Of a DNA stretch of 64,000 nucleotides, positions 10,354 through 18,480 are shown in pieces. Position 1 is the first letter of the stretch. Each line of letters starts with the position of its first letter. The notes below the pieces were generated by a model. The model worked only from the letters and a program-made list of their open reading frames with translations, was not told where the DNA came from and did not search any database. This DNA comes from Pseudomonas sp. A-RE-19 (GTDB lineage Bacteria > Pseudomonadota > Gammaproteobacteria > Pseudomonadales > Pseudomonadaceae), in contig NZ_JAHBDQ010000008.1 in assembly GCF_019956555.1 (NCBI RefSeq), positions 95,174 to 159,173 on the forward strand, in the 5' to 3' direction. The position numbers and the translations under genes were made by a program.

Positions 10354-10447
10354 CATCGCGAGCAGGCTCGCTCCCACATTAGATCGTTGTCGAACACAAA
10401 TCCTGTGTCCTCTAAACATCTCCTGTGGGAGCGAGCCTGCTCGCGAT
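10354..10447. repeat. REP-type inverted pair between mtlD and mtlY
   Basis: Inverted copies (10354-10378 and 10424-10447) of the TGTGGGAGCGAGCCTGCTCG class, ending 41 bases before the mtlY ATG. Confidence 0.86.
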
Positions 10448-10487
10448 TGGGCTCACTGATATCGACCTGACGATCCAAGGATCTTCC

Positions 10488-11984
10488 ATGGCAAACCAAC
10501 AACTATTCCTCGGCATCGACTGCGGCACCCAAGGCACCAAAGCCGTCGTCCTCGACGCGCGCAGCGGCCAGGTCCTCGGTCAGGGCGCCGCCGCCCATAG
10601 CCTGATCAGCGGCGCCAATGGTCGTCGTGAGCAAGACACCGCCCAATGGCTGGAGGCCTTTACCCTCGCCACCCGCCGCGCATTGCTCGCAGCGAATGTA
10701 GACGGTCAGGCCATCCTCGGCATCGGTGTTTCCGGGCAGCAACATGGCCTGGTGCTACTCGACGAGCACGGCCAGGTGCTGCGCCCGGCCAAGCTCTGGT
10801 GTGACACTGAATCCACGCCGGAGAACGACCGCTTGCTCGCCCATCTGGGGGGCGAAAAAGGATCGCTAGAACGCCTCGGCGTAGTCATCGCGCCAGGCTA
10901 CACCGTGTCCAAACTGCTCTGGACCAAAGAACAGCACCCGCAGGTGTTCGCCCGGATCGCCCGCATCCTGCTGCCCCATGACTACCTCAACTACTGGCTC
11001 ACCGGCCGCAGTTGCGCCGAGTATGGCGATGCCTCGGGCACCGGCTATTTCAACGTGCGCACCCGCCAGTGGGACTTGCAACTGCTGCGCGACATCGACC
11101 CCACCGGGCGCCTGCAAGCCGCACTCCCGGAGCTGATCGATGCCCATCAGCCGGTCGGCACAATCTTGCCGAGTATCGCCGAACACCTCGGCATCAACCC
11201 CCAGGCACTGGTCTCCAGCGGAGGCGGCGACAACATGATGGGCGCCATCGGCACTGGCAACATCAAGCCCGGCGCGATCACCATGAGCCTCGGCTCCTCG
11301 GGAACGGTTTACGCCTATGCCGAACGAGCGAACGTCAGCCCGGATGCCTCGGTCGCGACGTTTTGCTCCTCCAGCGGCGGCTGGCTGCCATTGATCTGCA
11401 CGATGAACCTGACCAACGCAACCGGCGCCATTCGCGAGTTGTTCGAACTGGATATCGAGTCGTTCAATGCCTTGGTCGCACAAGCGCCGATCGGTGCCGA
11501 AGGCGTGTGCATGTTGCCGTTCCTCAATGGCGAGCGCGTTCCCGCCCTGCCCCATGCCCACGGCAGCCTGCTGGGCCTGACCATGACCAACCTGACCCGG
11601 GCCAACTTGTGCCGCGCCGTGGTGGAAGGCACCACCTTCGGCTTGCGTTACGGGCTGGACCTGCTGCGCCACAATGGCTTACAAAGCCGCAGCATCTGCC
11701 TGATCGGCGGCGGTTCGAAGAGCCCGGTGTGGCGACAGATCGTCGCCGACATCATGAATACGCCAGTGATTTGTACCGAACACAGCGAGGCCGCGGCCCT
11801 CGGCGCAGCGATTCAGGCAGCGTGGTGCAAGTCCTGGGCAAACGGACACGAAGACAGCCTGGCGGATTTGTGTGATCGCTGTGTGAAGCTCGATCTGGCC
11901 AGTGAAACCTTACCGATTGCAGTAAATGTGGTGGCCTGTCAGCAGGCCTATGAACGCTATCAACAGCATGTCGCAACCCTTTAA
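10488..11984 (+). CDS. mtlY: Xylulokinase
   Basis: A 498-residue FGGY-family sugar kinase that phosphorylates D-xylulose produced from arabitol. The N-terminal phosphate loop is 'FLGIDCGTQGTKAVVLD' (residues 6-22), and the C-terminal FGGY signature region contains 'GTTFGLRYGLDLLR' and 'ICLIGGGSKSPVWRQIVADI'. I chose the ATG at 10488 (CCAAGGA upstream) because earlier in-frame starts fall inside the REP element. The stop lies 13 bases before the mtlZ ATG. Confidence 0.94.
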   Translation: MANQQLFLGIDCGTQGTKAVVLDARSGQVLGQGAAAHSLISGANGRREQDTAQWLEAFTLATRRALLAANVDGQAILGIGVSGQQHGLVLLDEHGQVLRPAKLWCDTESTPENDRLLAHLGGEKGSLERLGVVIAPGYTVSKLLWTKEQHPQVFARIARILLPHDYLNYWLTGRSCAEYGDASGTGYFNVRTRQWDLQLLRDIDPTGRLQAALPELIDAHQPVGTILPSIAEHLGINPQALVSSGGGDNMMGAIGTGNIKPGAITMSLGSSGTVYAYAERANVSPDASVATFCSSSGGWLPLICTMNLTNATGAIRELFELDIESFNALVAQAPIGAEGVCMLPFLNGERVPALPHAHGSLLGLTMTNLTRANLCRAVVEGTTFGLRYGLDLLRHNGLQSRSICLIGGGSKSPVWRQIVADIMNTPVICTEHSEAAALGAAIQAAWCKSWANGHEDSLADLCDRCVKLDLASETLPIAVNVVACQQAYERYQQHVATL

Positions 11985-11997
11985 AGAGCGAGCAATT

Positions 11998-12942
11998 ATG
12001 TATCTGGTGTGTGGCGAAGCGCTGTTCGATTTCTTCAGCGAGGACGATGCCAGCGGTCTGGCATCCAAAGTGAATTTCAAGGCCATTGCCGGCGGCTCGC
12101 CGTTCAACGTCGCCGTCGGTTTGCGCCGACTCGGTGTGGACGCCGCGCTGTTTGCCGGGCTGTCGACCGATTACCTCGGTCGACGTTTGCAGCAGGTGCT
12201 GCAGGATGAAGGTGTGTGCCCGGACTACCTCGTGGACTTTGCCGCGCCGACCACGTTGGCGATGGTCGCGGTCGGTGCCAATGGTTCACCCCATTACAGC
12301 TTTCGTGGCGAAGGCTGCGCTGATCGCCAGTTGAGCCTGGCGCATCTGCCAGAGCTGGGGCCAGAAGTGCGAGGTTTGCACGTCGGCTCGTTCTCGCTGG
12401 TGGTGCAACCGATTGCCGATACCTTGCTGGCGCTGGTGCAACGGGAAAGCGGCAAACGCCTGATCAGCCTCGACCCGAACGTGCGCCTGAATCCCGAGCC
12501 GAACATCGAGTTGTGGCGCTCGCGGATTGCCACGCTGATTGAGCTGGCCGACCTGATCAAGGTCAGCGACGAAGACTTGAGCCTGTTGTATCCCGAGCAG
12601 GACCCTCAACGCGTCATCGAAGGCTGGCTGCAGCATCGCTGTCAGTTGGTGTTCCTGACCCGAGGTGGCGAAGGCGCGACGGTGTTCAGTCGTGCGCACG
12701 GTTCGTGGTCGGTGCCGGCTTGTTCAGTGAAAATCGCCGACACCGTGGGGGCCGGGGATACCTTCCAGGCGGCGTTGATTACCTGGCTGACCGAGCAGCA
12801 GCTGGATTCGGTTGAGGGTGTGCAGCGGCTGAGCCGTGAGCAGATCGATGGGATGCTCAGGTTCGCAGTGAGCGCGGCGGCGTTGACCTGCAGCAAGACC
12901 GGGCCGGATTTGCCGTATCGACAGCAGTTAGAGTTGCGCTGA
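11998..12942 (+). CDS. mtlZ: Fructokinase (PfkB family)
   Basis: A 314-residue carbohydrate kinase of the ribokinase/PfkB family, last gene of the mannitol operon. It phosphorylates fructose released by MtlD. The substrate-side motif is 'AIAGGSPFNVAVGLRRLGV' near residue 30, and the ATP/anion-hole signature 'KIADTVGAGDTFQAALITWL' near residue 245 contains the catalytic Asp of GAGD. The ATG at 11998 is preferred over an in-frame start overlapping mtlY because it has an AAAGAGCGAG site. A REP pair follows the stop and marks the end of the operon. Confidence 0.93.
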   Translation: MYLVCGEALFDFFSEDDASGLASKVNFKAIAGGSPFNVAVGLRRLGVDAALFAGLSTDYLGRRLQQVLQDEGVCPDYLVDFAAPTTLAMVAVGANGSPHYSFRGEGCADRQLSLAHLPELGPEVRGLHVGSFSLVVQPIADTLLALVQRESGKRLISLDPNVRLNPEPNIELWRSRIATLIELADLIKVSDEDLSLLYPEQDPQRVIEGWLQHRCQLVFLTRGGEGATVFSRAHGSWSVPACSVKIADTVGAGDTFQAALITWLTEQQLDSVEGVQRLSREQIDGMLRFAVSAAALTCSKTGPDLPYRQQLELR

Positions 12943-12954
12943 ATGTGAGGGCCT

Positions 12955-13032
12955 CTTCGCGGGCAAGCCTCGCTCCTACAGTTCCCAATGGGGCTGCGCA
13001 AATCCTGTAGGAGCGAGGCTTGCCCGCGAAGG
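12955..13032. repeat. REP-type inverted pair after mtlZ
   Basis: Inverted copies (12955-12980 and 13006-13032) of the GTAGGAGCGAGGCTTGCCCG class. It closes the mannitol operon; no similar pair was seen between here and 27357. Confidence 0.85.
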
Positions 13033-13193
13033 CGATCTAACGGTCAAAATCCCGTATTCATTGGCTAAAACCCTGTAACTAGGGGTTTTCCCTATACTGC
13101 TGACCCTCTGCATCTACGGCATTTGAGCCTTGAACATGGCACTTTAATCCTGCACCATCCGCCCCAGCTTTTTCAAAGGACGGAATTCAAGGC

Positions 13194-15485
13194 ATGCTGG
13201 ACGCAAACGCAACCCATATTTCCCTCACGCTCGAAGGCGTTTCCGTCGACCTGCAGGTCCTCAGCTTCGTCGGCCGCGAAGCCCTCAACCAGCCGTTCTG
13301 TTTCGACATCGAACTGGTCAGCGCTCGCCCCGACCTGAAACTCGAAGAGTTGCTGCACAAGCCCGGTTGCCTGACCTTCGGCGCCACCGGCCAGGGCACA
13401 ATCCATGGCCTGGTGTATCGCATCGAGCAAGGCGATTCCGGCAAAAGCCTGACCCGCTACAGCATCAGCCTGGTGCCGCAACTCGCCTACCTGCGACACA
13501 ACCACGACCAGCAAATTTTCCAGCAGTTAAGCGTGCCGAAAATCATCGCCCAGGTACTCGAAGCCCGGGGCATTCTGGCTGACGCCTACAGCTTCCAGCT
13601 CGGCGCGATCTACCCCGAGCGCGTGTACTGCGTGCAGTACGACGAATCCGACCTGCACTTCATCCAGCGCCTGTGCGAAGAGGAAGGTATTCACTTCCAT
13701 TTCCAACACTCGAGCAGCGGCCACAAACTCGTCTTCGGCGATGACCAGACGGTGTTCCGCAAACTCGCGCCGGTGAGCTACCAGCAAGACTCCGGCATGG
13801 CCGCCGAAAAACCGGTGATCAAGCGCTTCAACCTGCGCCTGGAAACCCGCACCACTCGCGTCAGCCGCCGCGACTACGACTTCGAAAAACCACGCTTGCT
13901 GCCGGAAAGCGCAGCCAAAAGCGAATTCGCCCCGGACCTCGAAGACTACGACTACCCCGGTCGCTTCACCGACCGCGCGCGCGGCAAGCAACTGGCGACC
14001 CGCGCCCTCGAACGCCATCGCAGCGACTACCAACTCGCCGAAGGCAAAGGCGACGAACCGACCCTGGTCAGCGGCCATTTCATGGCCCTGAGCGAACACC
14101 CGCGCGCCGAGTGGAATGACCTCTGGCTGCTGCTGGAAATCGTCCACGAAGGCAAGCAGCCGCAAGTGCTCGGCGAGAACGTCACCAGCGACGTCACCAA
14201 CAACAAGGATGACTTCCACCAGGGCTACCGCAACCGCTTCCTCGCCACGCCGTGGGACGCGCATTACCGCCCCGCCCTGGAACACCCGAAACCCAAAGTG
14301 CTGGGCAGCCAGACCGCCATCGTCACCGGCCCCGCGGGCGAAGAAATCCACTGCGACGAATACGGCCGGGTCAAGGTGCAGTTTTTCTGGGACCGCGACG
14401 GTCAGTCCGATGACAAAACCAGTTGCTGGCTGCGCGTCGCCACCGGCTGGGCCGGCAATGCCTACGGCGGCATCGCCATCCCGCGCATCGGCATGGAAGT
14501 GCTCGTCACCTTCCTCGAAGGCGACCCCGACCAACCGCTGATCACCGGCTGCCTGTACCACAAGGAAAACGTCGTCCCCTACGACCTGCCGGCGAACAAA
14601 ACCCGCAGCACCTTCAAAACCCTGAGCTCACCGGGCGGCAAGGGCTACAACGAGTTTCGCATCGAAGACAAAAAAGGCGCGGAACAGATCTACCTGCACG
14701 CCCAGCGCGACTGGGATGAAAACATCGAGCACGACCAGAAGATTCGCGTCGGCAATGAACGGCATGACACGGTCGAGGCTAACGTGTTCAGCGAATTCAA
14801 GGTCGAAGAGCACCGCCTCACGCATCTGGATCGCAAGACCGAAGCGCGGGCGGATGATCACCTCACTGTCGGCGTGACTCAGCATGTGAAGGTGGGGACG
14901 GCGCAGTTTGTCGAGGCAGGGCAAGAGATTCACTACCACGCTGGGGAGAAGGTGGTGGTTGAGGGTGGCATGGAGCTCACGGCTAAGGCTGGCGGGAGCT
15001 TTGTGAAGGTTGATGCGGGTGGGGTGACGATTAGTGGGGCTGAGGTGAAGGTGAATTCTGGGGGTGGGCCGGGTTCCGGCACTGGGATTGGCATCCTCGC
15101 CCCGCTTATTCCAGGCCTCGCCGCTGCCGACATCGCCGGTCGCCTGATGAACGAAGCCAAGGCCAATCCGACCTGGCTGGAATTGAACCTGCACTACGAC
15201 AACCTTGAGCCCGTCCCGGGCGCGGCCTACCGCGTTGACTTTGCTGATGGCTCGACGCGCGAGGGAGTGCTGGACGATGACGGCTTTGCCCGGTTGGAGG
15301 ATGTCCCGAAAGGACCGGCCAAGGTGTATTACGGCGAGGATCCAAGGCCATACAGCCGTGAAAACGTCACGGTCGTGCAGAACTCTGACGAAAAGGTTAA
15401 CGCAGATTTACGCAAGCTCGGCCTGGACCCGGACCAGGTTGATTTACAAGCATTGGTGGAGAAAGCCGCAGGGAGGCTGTCATGA
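13194..15485 (+). CDS. vgrG: Type VI secretion tip protein VgrG
   Basis: A 763-residue VgrG spike trimer subunit. The gp27-like base occupies roughly residues 1-370, the gp5 OB fold follows ('[15 protein letters not shown]', '[21 protein letters not shown]'), then the needle-like repeat region to about 640. Residues about 660-763 form an extension with a transthyretin-like pattern ('WLELNLHYDNLEPVPGAAYR', then 'TREGVLDDDGFARLEDVPKG'), the kind of domain that binds a cargo effector in some VgrGs. The stop overlaps the start of the next gene by 4 bases, so spike and effector are translationally coupled. No other T6SS structural genes are in the window, so this is an orphan vgrG island. Confidence 0.95.
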   Translation: MLDANATHISLTLEGVSVDLQVLSFVGREALNQPFCFDIELVSARPDLKLEELLHKPGCLTFGATGQGTIHGLVYRIEQGDSGKSLTRYSISLVPQLAYLRHNHDQQIFQQLSVPKIIAQVLEARGILADAYSFQLGAIYPERVYCVQYDESDLHFIQRLCEEEGIHFHFQHSSSGHKLVFGDDQTVFRKLAPVSYQQDSGMAAEKPVIKRFNLRLETRTTRVSRRDYDFEKPRLLPESAAKSEFAPDLEDYDYPGRFTDRARGKQLATRALERHRSDYQLAEGKGDEPTLVSGHFMALSEHPRAEWNDLWLLLEIVHEGKQPQVLGENVTSDVTNNKDDFHQGYRNRFLATPWDAHYRPALEHPKPKVLGSQTAIVTGPAGEEIHCDEYGRVKVQFFWDRDGQSDDKTSCWLRVATGWAGNAYGGIAIPRIGMEVLVTFLEGDPDQPLITGCLYHKENVVPYDLPANKTRSTFKTLSSPGGKGYNEFRIEDKKGAEQIYLHAQRDWDENIEHDQKIRVGNERHDTVEANVFSEFKVEEHRLTHLDRKTEARADDHLTVGVTQHVKVGTAQFVEAGQEIHYHAGEKVVVEGGMELTAKAGGSFVKVDAGGVTISGAEVKVNSGGGPGSGTGIGILAPLIPGLAAADIAGRLMNEAKANPTWLELNLHYDNLEPVPGAAYRVDFADGSTREGVLDDDGFARLEDVPKGPAKVYYGEDPRPYSRENVTVVQNSDEKVNADLRKLGLDPDQVDLQALVEKAAGRLS

Positions 15486-17050
15486 GTGACGAAGCAGTTG
15501 AGAGCGCAAATGAAGGTGGCGAAGACCGTAGCGCCGCCTACCAGGAGGCCGCGGTAGAACTGGCAAAAGGCATCGCGCTCGGCGCAGTGCCATTTCTTGG
15601 CCAGGCCATCGACGCCTACGACACCATCGAATCCTCTATCGTCCTCTACAACGCAGAGTCGACAGACGGTAAGGAAGAAGCTCAGTTTGACCTGCTGATG
15701 GCCGTCATCGGCTGGGTTCCAGGCCCGGGCGATGGGCTGAAGAAGAGCCTGCGCATCGTCAACAAAGACCCGCAACGCTATGCCCCGGTGTTGTTTGACT
15801 TGCTTCGCTTCGTACTGCAAGAGTGCGGGATCAAAACCAGCCCCGAAGAACTGCTCAAGCAGGTATTCGATGCAGGCAAACTGCGCGCTGAACTCGACGA
15901 GATCATCACCGGCGTAAAAGGCTCGTCCACTTTCCAGGGCCTTCCAAACTGGGCGAAAACGGCGGTCGTCACCGTACTCGCCACCTCTCGCGACAATATG
16001 CCGGCCATGGTGGGGATTGTTGAGAAACGGCTGGTTAAATGGAAAGGGATGCAGCGCAATAGCTCGGCGGCCTCCTCTGGGTCAAGCCACCCAAAAAAAG
16101 CGGAAAAACCTGCAAACAAAGACTCGGCTGTTGCGGCAAAGGGAACCGAGGGTGCGAGCGGCACCCATTCCAACCAGGTTGAAGCCTCCAAAGTAGGCCT
16201 TCAGGCGCCAGCCAGTATTTTGAATGAAGGGCTGGGGGTTAGTGGGGAGCATATTGCCGACTACATCTGCGCGGTGGAGTTTGGTTGGGGGAAGGATTGG
16301 GATGGGCATGATAAGGGGGCGGATGGGAAGTGGCTTGAGGGAGTGCCAAGTGCGAGTAAGACGGGGAAACTCTCCGCAGGTGGAAGCCCCAAGGCAAAAC
16401 ACGTTCTCTACAAACTGTCTGATGGCGCTAATGGAACGGGGATAGATGCCGTTTGGCGAGCCAACCCTTCCAACAATGGAGGCGAGAAATTTGCCATTGT
16501 TGAGGCTAAGGCAAGCCGCGATGAAGATGCGCCGAAATTCATGCGTAAACCCAACAACACACGCAAACCTAGTGTTGGTTCTAAGCTAGGTGTATCAGGA
16601 TTGGGCGATCCAAGCACGCTGCTTGAACCCATCGAGAACGAGCAAGATGCCAGTAGTAAAAAAAGCCCGAGCACCAAGAACACCGGCAGATCAAAAAAAC
16701 TGCCTTCCAAAAGCTCAAAATCCAGTACTACTAAACCCAAAGACGTACTCGTACAGATGAGCGTGGAATGGATACTCAGTAATCTTCAAAAAGCGGTCGG
16801 TAATCGAATACTCGCCGCCCAAGTAGAAGCTTCTTATAGTCGGCATTTGTTTTATTCCCCACTCTACCACCCGAGCTCCAGCCCTAAAGAGCATGCTGAG
16901 GCCAGAACAAACAATGCAAATGAAAGCGAACACCACACTCACAAAGCCTTCCATTACAATGAGGCAGAGGTTAAAGCGTTTGTGAATAAGCGCAAAAAGT
17001 CCCTGACCAAAAAGCATGGCGCATTGAACACTCTAAAGGTTGAGGCATGA
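15482..17050 (+). CDS. Probable T6SS nuclease effector, PoNe-like
   Basis: A 522-residue protein coupled to vgrG. The N-terminal part (about 20-160) has small hydrophobic segments ('GIALGAVPFLGQAIDAYDT', 'VIGWVPGPGDG') typical of VgrG-linked effector N-regions. The middle is low-complexity and Lys/Ser/Pro-rich (about 180-225 and 380-420). A PD-(D/E)xK nuclease core is suggested by D322 in 'GIDAVWR' and E341-x-K343 in 'FAIVEAKAS', followed later by 'VQMSVEWI', a combination seen in the PoNe / Tox-REase DNases. The next gene resembles PoNi immunity proteins, which supports this. Base composition is more AT-rich toward the 3' end. The activity is inferred, not shown. Confidence 0.75.
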   Translation: MSDEAVESANEGGEDRSAAYQEAAVELAKGIALGAVPFLGQAIDAYDTIESSIVLYNAESTDGKEEAQFDLLMAVIGWVPGPGDGLKKSLRIVNKDPQRYAPVLFDLLRFVLQECGIKTSPEELLKQVFDAGKLRAELDEIITGVKGSSTFQGLPNWAKTAVVTVLATSRDNMPAMVGIVEKRLVKWKGMQRNSSAASSGSSHPKKAEKPANKDSAVAAKGTEGASGTHSNQVEASKVGLQAPASILNEGLGVSGEHIADYICAVEFGWGKDWDGHDKGADGKWLEGVPSASKTGKLSAGGSPKAKHVLYKLSDGANGTGIDAVWRANPSNNGGEKFAIVEAKASRDEDAPKFMRKPNNTRKPSVGSKLGVSGLGDPSTLLEPIENEQDASSKKSPSTKNTGRSKKLPSKSSKSSTTKPKDVLVQMSVEWILSNLQKAVGNRILAAQVEASYSRHLFYSPLYHPSSSPKEHAEARTNNANESEHHTHKAFHYNEAEVKAFVNKRKKSLTKKHGALNTLKVEA

Positions 17051-17054
17051 CACT

Positions 17055-17996
17055 ATGAACATACGGCAAAAATTCTTTAGTCAAAAACACTATGAGAACT
17101 TCCTCAGAGAACATGACGAGCTAATCGAATTCTTTAAAATAAATAAATTTAAATCTGACTCTGCTTTAGAGGAAACCTCTCAGCGCGCTAAATATTTCCA
17201 GACGCTCTCTTTAGACAAGTTACTTGCCACTTACACTGCGGGTGAGAATATAGAGACCCTTATTCCTCTCCTTGAGGACCTCGTGGAAAAGTACGAAATT
17301 CGCCAAAAAACCTTGGCCGAGTATCAGGGCATCCCGAATATATCGCCACTGGCAATAGACGACTGGCCAAACCAATATGAAGAAGCAGTCCAGGTGATCA
17401 GTCTGTGTATACTTTTACACCGGACTGACTTGCTTCCACGCTTCGTCAAGCTCATTGACGATGCAGGATACGCAAGTGACGATACGCTTTATGAAGCCTT
17501 ACTGAACAAGGTGATGCCTAATCGGCATGATGTAGACGAATGGTATCACGACGTATATACGTTACTAATTCAAGCGATTTACAGCGATGACAAAGAAGAG
17601 CCACCAAAACTTCTGAAAAAATATTGCCAGCAATGGTATCCAGCCTTCAAGCAAGCTCCTTGGCACGACACTCATCTTCAAGGGGAGGAAGGAATCTACG
17701 TGGGCTACTGGGCCTTTGAAGCTGGTGCGGTTGCCTTCTTATATGGCATAGATGACAGCAAAATAGACCATATGGTGTATCCGAAAGCATTGGTCGAATA
17801 CGCTAGAAATTATAAGACTGCAATAGGCTCCCAGATTGGCCGTATTGTTGCTGGCGAACCCTGCAGCAAAACTGGCTATTGGTTTACCCCAGCTCAAGCC
17901 AACTCAAGACGCCACTTCCAACAAGGCGAAATCATGCCAAGTTTCAGTGACTCGAAATGGGGCGATACGCTTTGGTATTGGTCCGGTGAAGAGTGA
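17055..17996 (+). CDS. Probable PoNi-like immunity protein (DUF1910/DUF1911)
   Basis: A 313-residue soluble protein starting 4 bases after the nuclease gene. The C-terminal half has the DUF1911 pattern 'GYWAFEAGAVAFLYGIDDS' (about residue 217) followed by 'YPKALVEYAR'; the N-terminal half is a charged alpha-helical DUF1910-like region. Proteins of this pair neutralise PoNe DNase toxins in the cytoplasm of the producing and sister cells. I chose the ATG at 17055 (GAGG site upstream) over a TTG at 17040. The gene is much more AT-rich than vgrG, which fits transfer as a cassette with its toxin. Confidence 0.75.
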   Translation: MNIRQKFFSQKHYENFLREHDELIEFFKINKFKSDSALEETSQRAKYFQTLSLDKLLATYTAGENIETLIPLLEDLVEKYEIRQKTLAEYQGIPNISPLAIDDWPNQYEEAVQVISLCILLHRTDLLPRFVKLIDDAGYASDDTLYEALLNKVMPNRHDVDEWYHDVYTLLIQAIYSDDKEEPPKLLKKYCQQWYPAFKQAPWHDTHLQGEEGIYVGYWAFEAGAVAFLYGIDDSKIDHMVYPKALVEYARNYKTAIGSQIGRIVAGEPCSKTGYWFTPAQANSRRHFQQGEIMPSFSDSKWGDTLWYWSGEE

Positions 17997-18015
17997 ACTT
18001 ATCTACAAATTTTGC

Positions 18016-18480
18016 TCAGCGGCCACTTTATGGCCCTGAGCTAACACCCGCGCGCCGAGTGGAACGACCTCTGGCTACTGCTGGAAATCGTCCACGAAGG
18101 CAAGCAGCCGCAAGTACTCGGCCAGAACATCACCAGCGACGTCACCAACAACAAGGATGACTTCCACCAGGGCTACCGCAACCGCTTCCTCGCCACGCCG
18201 TGGGACGCGCATTACCGCCCGGCCCTGGAACACCCGAAACCCAAAGTGCTGGGCAGCCAGACCGCCTTCGTCACCAGCCCCGCGGGCGAAGAAATCCACT
18301 GCGACGAATACGGCCGGGTCAAAGTGCAATTCCACTGGGACCGCGACGGCCAGGGCAACGACACCACCAGCTGCTGGCTGCGCGTCGCCACCGGCTGGGC
18401 CGGCAACGCCTACGGCGGCATCGCCATCCCGCGAATCGGCATGGAAGTGCTCGTCACCTTCCTCGAAGGCGACCCTCGAC
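18016..18480 (+). pseudogene. Truncated vgrG remnant with nonsense and frameshift
   Basis: From about 18016, only 20 bases after the immunity gene, the sequence matches vgrG from codon 292 onward (14068 aligns with 18016, offset 3948). The vgrG reading frame is broken by GAA to TAA at 18042-18044 (codon 301 of the intact gene) and by one extra base near 18475, after which the offset becomes 3949. The first 291 codons are absent. Beyond the frameshift the vgrG frame is open and runs into the Tle1 domain. Confidence 0.88.
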
